From: Anaerovorax odorimutans DSM 5092
GTDB taxonomy: Bacteria; Bacillota; Clostridia; Peptostreptococcales; Anaerovoracaceae
Reading direction: 5' to 3'
Length of the DNA: 64,000 nucleotides
NCBI RefSeq assembly: GCF_000426305.1
Contig: NZ_KE384520.1
Location: forward strand, 21,249 to 85,248
Shown in pieces: positions 6,956 to 15,380 of the stretch; positions within the stretch are counted from its first letter, which is position 1, and every line of letters begins with the position of its first letter. Below the pieces are notes generated by a model. It saw only the letters and a list, made by a program, of their open reading frames with translations. It was not told the origin of the DNA and made no database searches. The translations under genes and the position numbers were made by a program.

Positions 6956-8746
6956 ATGAGTTATTTATTAGGTATAACAATTGGGCCGGTACAAACCTTT
7001 ATACAAGAATCTAGAAAACTAATGGATTTATATAACAGCAGTAAAATAATATCTCAGATTATGATAAATTGCTATAAATATATAGAAACTAACAGTAGTA
7101 AATGTGAATTAATATATCCTAATTATGGCGATATAAAAGATGAAGTAAAAGCAGATTGCTCAAATTATATGATATTTGAAATCCAAGATTTGATTGATAT
7201 GGAGGAAATAGAAAATAAAATATATGAAAATTTTAAAGTAGAAAGTAAGGTCTTAAAAGAAAATTTTCATTTGTTTTGGGCAATGTTAGAAAATGATACA
7301 GAGTATAAAGATAAATATAAAGAACTTATTAAAATAATGAAAGGCATAAAAAATACTTATAAATTTGAACAGTACGAGCAAAAAGAAGGACGATATAAAT
7401 GTAGTATATGTGGAAAAAGAAACGGTACTCATGCAAAAGGTAAAAATGATAAAGCTTTAAGCTCTGATGAACTTTTATGTGAATTATGCTATTTTAAAAG
7501 GACTTATAATCATGATGATATAAATAATAAAATTCCATCAATATATGATATTGCAATAAGCAATTGGGAAAATAAATACAAAGAAAAAATACTTCAATAT
7601 TTAAGTGTTATTATTAAAAATGATGAAAGCATTGATTATTATATTAATTTTAAAAATAAGAAATACTATAATCCAAATGAATTTAAAAACATTATAGCAT
7701 TGATGGATAATCAAAAAAAATATAAAGATAAGCTTGATGAATATAAGGGTGAAATCAATATTAAGATTAAAGAATTAAATAAGGAGTCTTTAAAAAAAGT
7801 ATCAGACAAATTAATTGAAATTTATAAAAGTGATAAATTGAATATTCCTATACCAAACTACGAGTATTGTTTTATTCAGTTTGATATAGACAATTTAGGG
7901 AAATGGATGAGCAAAGAAGAGGTAATCTGCTCAAAGGATAACCAAAAGGAAATTTCACGTGAATTAATTAGTTTTACTAATAACGTTTCAACTGAATTAT
8001 ATAAAGAAGATAAAAAATTGAGAGACAGCGTTAATATAATATATTCTGGTGGAGATGATTTTTTAGCAATTTCTTCAATAGATAATATTGAACTTATATT
8101 TAAAACTATTGAAAAGCACTATAATAAATTATTAAATAACTTAAATAATTTTTTTAAGTATGATAAAAAAATTACTTATTCAATTAGTATTACAATAGCT
8201 CAATGCAAAGATCCAATGAGTTATGCATTAGAAAAAACAAGATTAGAATTAAATAAAGTGAAAGAGCTGTATGAAAATGTTGGATATCAAAAGAACGGAG
8301 TAGCTATTAACTATATTATTAATAACGGTAAATATATAACCACATATATGAAAAAGGATAAATTAAAAGAATTTCTTAATTTAGTAAAAGAATATAAATC
8401 ATTAGATAAAAATAAAGATATATCTTTTTCATATATTAATAAATTAAATGAAGATTTCAAGGATTTCAATTATGAAAATTTAACTAATGAGGAAAAGATT
8501 TTTCTATACAAAGTAATATCAAAAGACCTAATAAGAATTATTTCAAGATCCATGGATAAAGACAATTATGCAATATATTCAAAGGATTTATATTATTTTA
8601 TTATGGAAATAATCAAAGATAATTTTAACAAAAGTAAAAGAGATAAAAATCATTTTGATTTAGATATTCAAAATGTAATTAATATTTTAAATATGTATAA
8701 AAAATTTTGTGAAATAGAATTTAGGGATGATAAAGATGAATTATAA
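6956..8746 (+). CDS. cas10: Cas10/Cmr2 cyclic-oligoadenylate synthase, HD domain absent
   Basis: A 596-residue large subunit of a type III-B effector. It begins directly with the first palm-domain signature GPVQTFIQESRKLMDLYNSS (residues 7-26), so the N-terminal HD nuclease found in many Cas10 proteins is missing. A zinc knuckle follows (CSIC near 148, CELC near 176), then a palm strand (FIQFDIDNLGKWM) and the catalytic SGGDDF motif near residue 365. The intact GGDD predicts conversion of ATP to cyclic oligoadenylates when target RNA is bound. Loss of HD means no DNA cleavage by this subunit, so defence probably depends on the CARF nuclease in the same operon. The ATG at 6956 has GGGGAAGGAA upstream. 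Confidence 0.95.
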   Translation: MSYLLGITIGPVQTFIQESRKLMDLYNSSKIISQIMINCYKYIETNSSKCELIYPNYGDIKDEVKADCSNYMIFEIQDLIDMEEIENKIYENFKVESKVLKENFHLFWAMLENDTEYKDKYKELIKIMKGIKNTYKFEQYEQKEGRYKCSICGKRNGTHAKGKNDKALSSDELLCELCYFKRTYNHDDINNKIPSIYDIAISNWENKYKEKILQYLSVIIKNDESIDYYINFKNKKYYNPNEFKNIIALMDNQKKYKDKLDEYKGEINIKIKELNKESLKKVSDKLIEIYKSDKLNIPIPNYEYCFIQFDIDNLGKWMSKEEVICSKDNQKEISRELISFTNNVSTELYKEDKKLRDSVNIIYSGGDDFLAISSIDNIELIFKTIEKHYNKLLNNLNNFFKYDKKITYSISITIAQCKDPMSYALEKTRLELNKVKELYENVGYQKNGVAINYIINNGKYITTYMKKDKLKEFLNLVKEYKSLDKNKDISFSYINKLNEDFKDFNYENLTNEEKIFLYKVISKDLIRIISRSMDKDNYAIYSKDLYYFIMEIIKDNFNKSKRDKNHFDLDIQNVINILNMYKKFCEIEFRDDKDEL

Positions 8747-9863
8747 ATTATTAAAAATAAAACCAACAGATAATACTTTCTTTGGAACCGGAAATAGATT
8801 TAATTATGATATTAGTGATGTAATAAAAAGCAGAAATATAGCATATCCATCTACATTTTTTGGAGCTGTTTTTACAGCCCTATTATCTCAAAACAATGAC
8901 TTTAGAGAAAAGTTTTTTAGAGATAAAACATATGATGAAGAAGAAATATTAAGTTTAGGACAAATATATTTATATAGTGAAAAAGAAAACAGAACATATA
9001 TAAAAGCTCCTTTAGATTTATTTATTAATGAATATAAAGATATTGAATATGGATATTTTAAAAAAATTGATGGGTTTTCGACCTCGTTAAATTCTAATTA
9101 TTATTTAGATATTGATGTGAAAGATGAAAGGTTGAAAGACAGCTTTATAAGATTGAAAGATTTTTATAAGTCGTATCCTAACTTACAAGATTATAGATTG
9201 AAAGTGTTAAATGAAAATAATATTTTTGCAAAGAATAACAAAATAGGAATAGGAATTGATAAAAATACAAAAAACGTTGAAACGGGTAAGCTTTATAAAA
9301 TACAGCAAACAGAATTTATAAATGATGAATGGTCATTTGTAGTTGAGTATGATATTGATAAAGATTATTTAAAGAGAAATTATAAGACAGAAGTAAAACT
9401 AAATGATGGGTTTTTAAAATTAGGGGGAGAGAATAAAGTTTGTAAATATAAAAACATAATAAACGATGAAATAGAGGAATTTTCTAAAACGAGAGAAGAA
9501 AATAATAGCCATTTAAAAAAAGATACGATATATAAAATCATTCTAACCAGTGATTCTTACTTTGAAAAAGATATAGAAAATATATTGAATGAAGATATTA
9601 ATATAAAACTTTTAGGTGTAGTTAATGATAAGCCTATTTATATTAGTGGATATGATATGAAAAAAAGAAATGGTAAAGAAGTAAAAAATGAAAAAGGTAT
9701 AAAAAAGTCTCATAAAGGATATTCTGCAGGAACAATATTTTTAATCAAGAATAATGCTGAAAACATAAATTTAGATGAAAGTATTAGGAAGAAAAATGGT
9801 ACAAAGGGGTTTAATAATTATATAGCTGTTGAATGTAATAATATTGAGGAGGTAATAAAATGA
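8736..9863 (+). CDS. cmr3: Type III-B RAMP protein Cmr3
   Basis: 375 residues. The N-terminal pattern (LKIKPTDNTFFGTGNRF, then YPSTFFGAVFTALLSQ) is that of Cmr3: a 'D-x-x-F-F-G-x-G' strand followed by a 'P-S-x-x-x-G-A' helix. Cmr3 pairs with Cas10/Cmr2 and holds the crRNA 5' tag. The start at 8736 is preferred to 8727 because AGGG lies about 10 nt before it and directly against the earlier ATG. It overlaps the end of cas10 by 11 bp and overlaps the next gene by ATGA, indicating translational coupling. Confidence 0.9.
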   Translation: MNYKLLKIKPTDNTFFGTGNRFNYDISDVIKSRNIAYPSTFFGAVFTALLSQNNDFREKFFRDKTYDEEEILSLGQIYLYSEKENRTYIKAPLDLFINEYKDIEYGYFKKIDGFSTSLNSNYYLDIDVKDERLKDSFIRLKDFYKSYPNLQDYRLKVLNENNIFAKNNKIGIGIDKNTKNVETGKLYKIQQTEFINDEWSFVVEYDIDKDYLKRNYKTEVKLNDGFLKLGGENKVCKYKNIINDEIEEFSKTREENNSHLKKDTIYKIILTSDSYFEKDIENILNEDINIKLLGVVNDKPIYISGYDMKKRNGKEVKNEKGIKKSHKGYSAGTIFLIKNNAENINLDESIRKKNGTKGFNNYIAVECNNIEEVIK

Positions 9864-11164
9864 GTGAAAGAATAGATACATTGGTTATTTGTTCAACATT
9901 AAATCAAATAACTAATTATTTAATGATAAAAAAATATAAACCAAAGAATATCTTTAATATTACATATAGTGACTCTAAAGAAAATGATAAGTGGGACCAA
10001 TATTTAGATAGTTCAATAGAAGAAAACATTACAAATATTGAAATCGATATTAAAGATTTAAGTTATTTTGAAGACGTTAAAAAGATAATAAAAGAAAAGA
10101 TAAAGGATATAGAAGAAATATATTGGCATATTACAGGAGGTCAGAGATTAATTTCGTTAGCTATAAAAGATATAATAAGAGACAGAGAAAAAGATAAATT
10201 CTTATATATTGAAGGTAATACAGAGAAATTAATGATAAATGATTATAAATTTGAAAATTCAATTGAAGAGGATTACTTTGATTGTAATTTAACCTTTGGA
10301 AAAGCTCTAAAACTAGTTGGTTTTAAATTAAATGATAAAAGTAAAGACAAATCAAATAAATCTGAAGATATAAAAAGCATGATTGAAAAACAAATCAAAC
10401 AAGAGGATGAAGAAAAATATAATTTCTACGTTAATTTATATGACTTTTTAAATGATGAAAAAGAAGAAAATTTTTTTGAAATAAGAAAATGTTATATAGA
10501 TAGCGTTCCTCAAACAAACAAAAAAGATAAAAAAATAGAATTTACAGAAAATTATAAAACAAGTTATAAAAATGCTTTACTTTTTTCAAATAGATTAAAG
10601 GAAAGTATTCAAAAGAAGTATATAAAAGAAGTTTTTGAAAAAATAAAGAAAGAAGATAAAGATAATAAATTAGATATAAATAAAGATAAAGGCTTTAATA
10701 ACCTTTTAAAAAATCAATCTCCTATAGGATATATTTTTGAAAATATTATATTTTATAAAATTTGTTCAATACTTGAAAAAAAAGATAGTAAACATAATAA
10801 AATCGTTGATATCATAGGGAGTATGAAAACTTTATCTGAAAGGAAGGAAATTAAAGGAATTGTTGATGAATTAGATATTGCGTTACTAACAAGTACGGGT
10901 AAGATAATAAATTTAGAATGTAAATCAGGTGGGATGAGCGGAGATAATGCGAAAAGCAATAAATATACAACTTACAGACTTTCAGGTGTTTTCGGAATGC
11001 CTTATTTAGTATCTCTATTGAAAAAAAATGAAGATTTACAAAATGAAAAAGAGGAATTTATTGTAAAGAATATTATAGGTGCTTACAATTCTGCTAAGAG
11101 AGCTGAATTAAATGTTATTAACTTTGATGAACTTGAAGAAGAAATAGAGAAAATAATAAAATAA
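9860..11164 (+). CDS. Card1/Can2-like CARF-domain nuclease (DUF1887 type)
   Basis: A 434-residue two-domain protein. The N-terminal ~150 residues form a Rossmann-like CARF domain with the signature HITGGQRLISLAIKDI (GGQ near 92). The C-terminus has a PD-(D/E)xK nuclease core: IVDELDIALL (near 331-341), then IINLECKSG (E-x-K near 352). Card1/Can2 enzymes bind cyclic tetra-adenylate and then cut nucleic acids. The gene sits between cmr3 and cmr4 with a 4-bp ATGA overlap upstream and AGGAGG before it, so effector and signal synthase are co-expressed. The middle (about 155-300) is Lys/Glu-rich and looks helical. The exact substrate (ssDNA, RNA or both) is not readable from sequence. Confidence 0.85.
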   Translation: MSERIDTLVICSTLNQITNYLMIKKYKPKNIFNITYSDSKENDKWDQYLDSSIEENITNIEIDIKDLSYFEDVKKIIKEKIKDIEEIYWHITGGQRLISLAIKDIIRDREKDKFLYIEGNTEKLMINDYKFENSIEEDYFDCNLTFGKALKLVGFKLNDKSKDKSNKSEDIKSMIEKQIKQEDEEKYNFYVNLYDFLNDEKEENFFEIRKCYIDSVPQTNKKDKKIEFTENYKTSYKNALLFSNRLKESIQKKYIKEVFEKIKKEDKDNKLDINKDKGFNNLLKNQSPIGYIFENIIFYKICSILEKKDSKHNKIVDIIGSMKTLSERKEIKGIVDELDIALLTSTGKIINLECKSGGMSGDNAKSNKYTTYRLSGVFGMPYLVSLLKKNEDLQNEKEEFIVKNIIGAYNSAKRAELNVINFDELEEEIEKIIK

Positions 11165-11182
11165 AGGAAACAGGAGAAAAAA

Positions 11183-12172
11183 ATGTATAATGAAGCAAAA
11201 ATGATATATATAAAAATGTTGACTCCAACACATGCAGGAGCAGGACAAACACTTCAAAATGTTGATATGCCAATTCAAAGAGAAACGAATACAAATATTC
11301 CTAAAATAGAAGGCTCAAGTTTAAAAGGTTCTATAAAGCATAGTATATATAGACTTTTAACTTCTGAAAGAAATAAAGCTACTAATGAAAAGGAAAAAAA
11401 AGAAGAATCAGTAAAATTAGATACTCTAGATAAAATATTTGGCAGTGAAGATGGGGATTCAGCTAGTAGAATAGGATTTACAGATGCAAAATTATTATTT
11501 TTTCCAATAAAATCAGCTACAAAAATATATAAATTAATTACTTGTCCATATATATTAAAAAGGTGGATAGATGATCTACAATATGTTAAAGGTTGTTACA
11601 ATGATAATATAAAAGAAATAGATGATAAAATTAATAACATTAATGAAATTAATGTTAATGAAGGAAAATGCATATCGAATGAAACAGATAATAATAAAGA
11701 GAAAGAAAAAAGTCAAATATTAGAAGAATACATATTTGATAATTTAACAATCAAAAAAGATAAAGATGTTATTGCAGATATTTGTGATGTATTAAAATCA
11801 AACAACATAAAAACTGAAGAGCTAAAGGAAAGAATGGTTATATTAAATGATACAGATTTTATAGACTTGGTAAGTATGTACACAGAGATAATAACAAGAA
11901 ATAAGATTGATCCTGATTTAGGAACAGCTGAAAAGACAGGTCTTTTTACCGAAGAATATTTACCCACAGAAACGATAATGTATTTTATGGCTTTGTCATC
12001 ACCTGAATTTAATAAAAATATAGGCGATAAGACAGGAAATCCTTTTGAATATTTAAATGATAAATTAGAAGAAGTCTTTCATATAGGTGGTTTTGCAACT
12101 ATAGGAAAAGGGTTTGTAAAATGGTTAAATAAGAGTGATTTTTGTAAAAAGGAAAGTAGTGATAAGTTATGA
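11183..12172 (+). CDS. cmr4: Type III-B backbone RAMP protein Cmr4
   Basis: 329 residues. The signature TPTHAGAGQTLQNVDMPIQR is followed by the SSLKGSIKHSIYRLL segment and DKIFGSEDGDSASRIGFTDA, all diagnostic of Cmr4. A C-terminal Gly-rich loop is present (HIGGFATIGKGFVKW). Cmr4 forms the crRNA-binding backbone and cleaves target RNA at 6-nt intervals through a conserved Asp in a thumb-adjacent loop. The ribosome binding site is AGGAG 8 nt upstream. Its end overlaps cmr5 by ATGA. Confidence 0.93.
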   Translation: MYNEAKMIYIKMLTPTHAGAGQTLQNVDMPIQRETNTNIPKIEGSSLKGSIKHSIYRLLTSERNKATNEKEKKEESVKLDTLDKIFGSEDGDSASRIGFTDAKLLFFPIKSATKIYKLITCPYILKRWIDDLQYVKGCYNDNIKEIDDKINNINEINVNEGKCISNETDNNKEKEKSQILEEYIFDNLTIKKDKDVIADICDVLKSNNIKTEELKERMVILNDTDFIDLVSMYTEIITRNKIDPDLGTAEKTGLFTEEYLPTETIMYFMALSSPEFNKNIGDKTGNPFEYLNDKLEEVFHIGGFATIGKGFVKWLNKSDFCKKESSDKL

Positions 12173-12669
12173 GTTTAAAAAATATAAATCTTGAAGTTTC
12201 TAAATATGCACTTAAATGTGTAGAAACAGTAATAAATCATACAAATGAGGAAGATAAAACAAAGAATATAGACGAAAAGAGTTATAAAACACTAGTGAAG
12301 AAAATGCCTACTTTAATTCAAAAAAACGGATTGATTAATACTTTAGTTTTTAACTTATCTAAGCCACTTAATAATAAAACTTCTAAAAATAAATGTCATA
12401 GAGAGGTTTTAAAAAATATTATAGATTGGACTGTTGAAAATCCAAAATTGTGTAATATAAAAACTAAAACAAGAAACTTTAAAGAAAGTGAAAATAAAAA
12501 TATAGATAAAAATGATGAATATGAACAAGTAATAATCAATTACATTAAATGGGTTACGGATTTAAACCCTAAAGAGTATAGGTTAGTAACAAAAGAAATG
12601 ATGATGTTATTTGGATGGATAAAAAGATTTAGTGACGGAATGATAAAGGGGGATGAAGAACATGAGTGA
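12169..12669 (+). CDS. cmr5: Type III-B small subunit Cmr5
   Basis: A 166-residue helical protein. It has the Cmr5 pattern KTLVKKMPTLIQKNGLINTL early and a final TKEMMMLFGWIKRFSDGM, which corresponds to the conserved terminal helix. Cmr5 lines the minor filament of the Cmr complex along the target RNA. It overlaps both neighbours by a few bases (ATGA with cmr4, 8 bp with cmr6). Confidence 0.88.
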   Translation: MSLKNINLEVSKYALKCVETVINHTNEEDKTKNIDEKSYKTLVKKMPTLIQKNGLINTLVFNLSKPLNNKTSKNKCHREVLKNIIDWTVENPKLCNIKTKTRNFKESENKNIDKNDEYEQVIINYIKWVTDLNPKEYRLVTKEMMMLFGWIKRFSDGMIKGDEEHE

Positions 12670-13879
12670 AAAACTCCATATCAAACGTGTAGAAAAATCA
12701 GAAAAAAATATTGTTTATTGTGAAGGGAATATAAAAGTTAAGGCTATTACAGATTTAGAATTAAATAAAGATGATATTGCGTTTATAAAAGAAGATAATA
12801 AAGGGGAAAGGACTTTACAAAAAGAGTATATTTATAAAGATTTACGTGATTATTTATATCAAGATACTAAAAATAAAAAGCAAATATCTAATATTTCATT
12901 AAAACTAAATAAATTTTCAAATATCTTCAATTTAGATAAATCATATACACAATGTCAACTAGATTTATATAAAAGAATAAATAAAAATATTAGGTGTATT
13001 TGCAAAAGTTTAGAAAATACTTTTAAACTCGTAAAAATTACAGCCCCAGTAGCAAATAAATTAGTTATTGGTTTAGGGGGACATTCAGTTTTTGAAAATG
13101 ATATTACATTACATCATACATATGGAGTTCCGTATATTCCCGGACAAGCAATTAAAGGAATGTTTAGAAACTATATACTGCAAAACCATTGTAAATATGA
13201 TGAGAAAGGAAAAATTATAGATAATTATGAAAAAAAAGCAATTAAGACAGCTTGGTTTTATTCAATATTTGGCGGAGAAAAGGGAGAGGGGAAGAGTATT
13301 GCTGGAAAAGTAATCTTTATGGACTCTTTCCCAGCTGGTAAGTTTAATATAAAAAGAGATGTAATAGCTTGTCACCATCAGGATTATTATACTTCTGGTA
13401 ATAAAGTTCCTCTTGATTCAGATAAGGTTAATCCCATTAAATTTTTAGTACTGGAAAAATATAAAGATGATAATGAAAATAAAGAAAAGAATAATAATAA
13501 ATTAAATAGTAAAAAAGAAAAAATTAAATTTAAAATTAATATAGCAATAAAAAAAGAGCTGTTGTCCTCAGGTACAGAAAAAAATAGTGAAGAATTTATA
13601 GTTGGTGAACTTATTGATGCTTTGAATTACCATGGTATAGGGGCAAAGACTTCTGTAGGATATGGTTATTTTGATATTGATAAAGAAAAGTTTCTTGATA
13701 AATTAAAAAAGGAAAATGAAATAAAATTAGCTGAAGAAAAGAAAAAAGAAGAAGAACGAATATTTAAAGAAGAAACAAAGAATATGTCTGAACTTGAAAT
13801 TGAACTTTATAAAATAGATAAAATAGAAGACACTGAAACTAAAAATAATGATTTGATGAAGCTTTTTAAAGAAAAATAG
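12662..13879 (+). CDS. cmr6: Type III-B RAMP protein Cmr6, reading frame interrupted near the C-terminus
   Basis: 405 residues. The RAMP core is intact: TAPVANKLVIGLGGHSVFEN, HHTYGVPYIPGQAIKGMFRN, FYSIFGGEKGEGKS and the terminal Gly-rich loop YHGIGAKTSVGYGYFDI (residues roughly 325-340). A charged coiled coil then follows and the frame ends at TAG (13877-13879). In the -1 frame, coding continues for another 56 codons with compatible helical composition. The longer C-terminus was therefore probably lost by one missing A in an A-run, or is reached by ribosomal slippage. The start at 12662 is chosen because GGGGG lies 10 nt upstream; the in-frame ATG at 12653 is too close to it. All Cmr6 catalytic-core elements precede the break. 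Confidence 0.9.
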   Translation: MSEKLHIKRVEKSEKNIVYCEGNIKVKAITDLELNKDDIAFIKEDNKGERTLQKEYIYKDLRDYLYQDTKNKKQISNISLKLNKFSNIFNLDKSYTQCQLDLYKRINKNIRCICKSLENTFKLVKITAPVANKLVIGLGGHSVFENDITLHHTYGVPYIPGQAIKGMFRNYILQNHCKYDEKGKIIDNYEKKAIKTAWFYSIFGGEKGEGKSIAGKVIFMDSFPAGKFNIKRDVIACHHQDYYTSGNKVPLDSDKVNPIKFLVLEKYKDDNENKEKNNNKLNSKKEKIKFKINIAIKKELLSSGTEKNSEEFIVGELIDALNYHGIGAKTSVGYGYFDIDKEKFLDKLKKENEIKLAEEKKKEEERIFKEETKNMSELEIELYKIDKIEDTETKNNDLMKLFKEK

Positions 13880-14046
13880 ATTCATTAGAAGGAGAAGAAC
13901 AAAAAAATCTGGCTTTATATGTAAAGGCATATTTAGAAAGTACAGATAGATGGGAGTATAAACCTGAAAATAAAAAGAAAATTAAAGATGCAAAAAGAAT
14001 TGAAAAAATCTGTGAAATATTGAAAATACAAAAACCCGTAAACTGA
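13876..14046 (+). pseudogene. Out-of-frame C-terminal extension of Cmr6
   Basis: Read one base back from the cmr6 stop, the frame stays open for 56 codons, starting IDSLEGEEQKNLALYVKAYL and ending at TGA (14044-14046). The composition (Glu/Lys-rich, with a Trp and amphipathic helices) matches the preceding Cmr6 tail and it has no start codon or ribosome binding site of its own. The junction is GAAAAATAG; one more A would restore a single frame. Possible causes are a real mutation, an assembly error in the homopolymer, or -1 slippage on A5. Confidence 0.6.
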
Positions 14047-14212
14047 TATTTGATAAATAGTATTATAATTTGCAAAAATATGAGTTAAAAATAAAGGTTT
14101 AAAGATTTTTTATTGATTTAATTTTAGTAATAATTGATTATAATAAAATATTATATTTAAAAAATATCTCTATTATAATACTACACCATTTTACCAAGCA
14201 GGCAATAAATAA

Positions 14213-14262
14213 AAAGTATTGTAACCTAAGCAATTTCAATGGTTGCAAATACTTTTTTTAAT
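14213..14262 (+). terminator. Hairpin with T-run upstream of the array 4 leader
   Basis: The inverted repeat AGTATTGTAACC / GGTTGCAAATACT is followed by seven T residues. It would end transcription of the cmr operon or shield the following leader. The same hairpin type recurs before arrays 5 and 6. Confidence 0.6.
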
Positions 14263-14283
14263 TTGATTAAAAAAAACGGTTGA

Positions 14284-14364
14284 GGTTGGTAAATTTTTAA
14301 TAAAACCTTGAAATTTCAATAAAAAGTGGTATTATTAAAATTAGCAAATGGCATATTTTCAGGC
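14284..14364 (+). promoter_or_regulatory. CRISPR leader of array 4
   Basis: This is the conserved leader, almost identical to that of array 2, ending at the first repeat. The TTGAAA and TATTAT elements are preserved. Confidence 0.78.
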
Positions 14365-14459
14365 ATTGAACCATAACATAAGATGTATTTAAATCTGATA
14401 ATAACAGCGTTACCATTTTTCGTGCTTATATTGAACCAAAACATCAAGGTATTAAATAA
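14365..14459 (+). CRISPR. CRISPR array 4 (one intact and one degenerate repeat)
   Basis: An intact repeat at 14365-14394, a 35-bp spacer, then a strongly degenerate repeat at 14430-14459 (ATTGAACCAAAACATCAAGG onwards). The spacer is the same as the terminal spacer of array 5 except for one base, and the degenerate repeat and flank are shared too. Confidence 0.85.
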
Positions 14460-14465
14460 ATTAAT

Positions 14466-14520
14466 AACAGACATAGCGAAAGGTTTCTTTTATAAAATAA
14501 GGAGATTCGTTATGTCTGTT
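14466..14520 (+). promoter_or_regulatory. Long hairpin enclosing a ribosome binding site and start codon
   Basis: A 15-bp stem (AACAGACATAGCGAA, 14466-14480; complement at 14506-14520 with one G-T pair) closes a 25-nt loop. AAGGAG is in the loop and the ATG (14512-14514) is in the 3' arm, so the start codon would be paired in the folded RNA. TTATTTTTT follows, so it can also be read as a Rho-independent terminator of the array transcript. A second copy lies at 18718-18772. Confidence 0.6.
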
Positions 14521-14616
14521 TTATTTTTTCTCTTTTATCATTTCCAGATTATAAAAATATTTAATTTTACAAGACTTATAGAGATAAACATATCTAATAA
14601 AACTCCAATTAAGTAA
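14512..14616 (+). CDS. Possible 34-residue hydrophobic peptide downstream of array 4
   Basis: The ATG has AAGGAG 7 nt upstream. The product begins MSVLFFLFYHFQ and is hydrophobic at its N-terminus. In the duplicated copy (18764-18799) a 4-nt deletion shifts the frame after five codons. Either the peptide is not conserved, or the RNA hairpin rather than the peptide matters. Confidence 0.25.
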   Translation: MSVLFFLFYHFQIIKIFNFTRLIEINISNKTPIK

Positions 14617-14716
14617 AAATATAGAAAATTTTTTAAAATATGTGTCACATTTCATCATATTTAATAGTTATTAAATATAGAAGAAATAATTTATTAGCTT
14701 AAGGAGGTGCTTATTA

Positions 14717-14752
14717 ATGTCTAATATAAAATTTAGATGGAATGGAGATTAG
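14717..14752 (+). CDS. Possible 11-residue peptide with a full Shine-Dalgarno sequence
   Basis: AAGGAGGTG lies 7-8 nt before an ATG that encodes only MSNIKFRWNGD before TAG. It lies 115 bp upstream of the bacteriocin gene. It could be a leader peptide or signalling peptide; nothing proves translation. Confidence 0.3.
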   Translation: MSNIKFRWNGD

Positions 14753-14867
14753 TTGCTTTTTATTAGTAGAGAGGCTATTTTTTATATGGTTTTAAGAAAA
14801 TATTATGAGAAAATATACGTAATAAAGTAAAACTTAAAATACTTAATATTAAACAAAGGAGAAAACT

Positions 14868-15323
14868 ATGAAAAAGAAAAGAATAATTGAAATCTTGGGA
14901 ACAGCAGTAGCAATTTTAGTAATGGCAACAAGTGTTCCTATCTTTGCAACTGATTTAGGTGGATGGGACGAAGAAGAAGGTTCTTTTTCTTTACAAAATG
15001 CAGAAGGGTATTCACTACAAACTCAAAAGGTAGATTCTTTGCAAAATGATATATCAAATATAAGTACTACAAAAGCTAAATCAACTGCTAAACACACTGG
15101 AAAATCAGAAAAAAAACTTATTAACGGAACAACGAATAAAAGAGCACATGGTTGGACTACATGGAAAGGGGTGTATCATTATACAACTGCCCAAATGAAA
15201 AGGTATGGAAAAGTAGTAACTACAGATACCGATTGGGATACGGGTGGAACAGAAGCAATTTCTCCATGGTTGGCTTTTGATGGAGAGTCTCTTGGTCATG
15301 CTAAAACTTTTTATGGAAATTAG
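14868..15323 (+). CDS. Lactococcin-972-family bacteriocin precursor
   Basis: A 151-residue secreted protein. The signal peptide ends near PIFATDLGG (about residue 28), followed by a Ser/Gln-rich propeptide-like part. The C-terminal half has the lactococcin-972 layout: GWTTWKGVYHYTTAQMKRYG, a Thr/Asp-rich strand, and a final SLGHAKTFYGN resembling the family's Phe-Tyr-rich terminus. Lactococcin 972 binds lipid II and blocks septum formation in related cells. The neighbours support this: two membrane proteins and an ABC ATPase of the kind associated with this family follow after a terminator-like hairpin. AAAGGAG precedes the ATG by 7 nt. No Cys residues are visible, so lanthionine or disulfide bridges are not expected. 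Confidence 0.8.
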   Translation: MKKKRIIEILGTAVAILVMATSVPIFATDLGGWDEEEGSFSLQNAEGYSLQTQKVDSLQNDISNISTTKAKSTAKHTGKSEKKLINGTTNKRAHGWTTWKGVYHYTTAQMKRYGKVVTTDTDWDTGGTEAISPWLAFDGESLGHAKTFYGN

Positions 15324-15350
15324 AATGATACTAATTGTTTTAAATTTTAA

Positions 15351-15380
15351 GAAAGGTCGGGAAACTGACCTTTTATTTTT
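15351..15380 (+). terminator. Terminator/attenuator after the bacteriocin gene
   Basis: The 7-bp stem AAAGGTC / GACCTTT, with an 8-nt loop, is followed by TATTTTTAG. It would make the bacteriocin transcript more abundant than the downstream immunity/transport genes. Confidence 0.7.

Noticed and set aside
5487-13879. Type III-A (Csm) identity of the operon
   Set aside because: Cmr1-, Cmr4-, Cmr5- and Cmr6-type signatures and the gene order fit III-B; no Csm-type subunits seen.
13727-14075. Two minus-strand ORFs opposite the cmr6 tail
   Set aside because: Phe/Leu-rich products expected from reading A-rich coding DNA backward; no ribosome binding sites.
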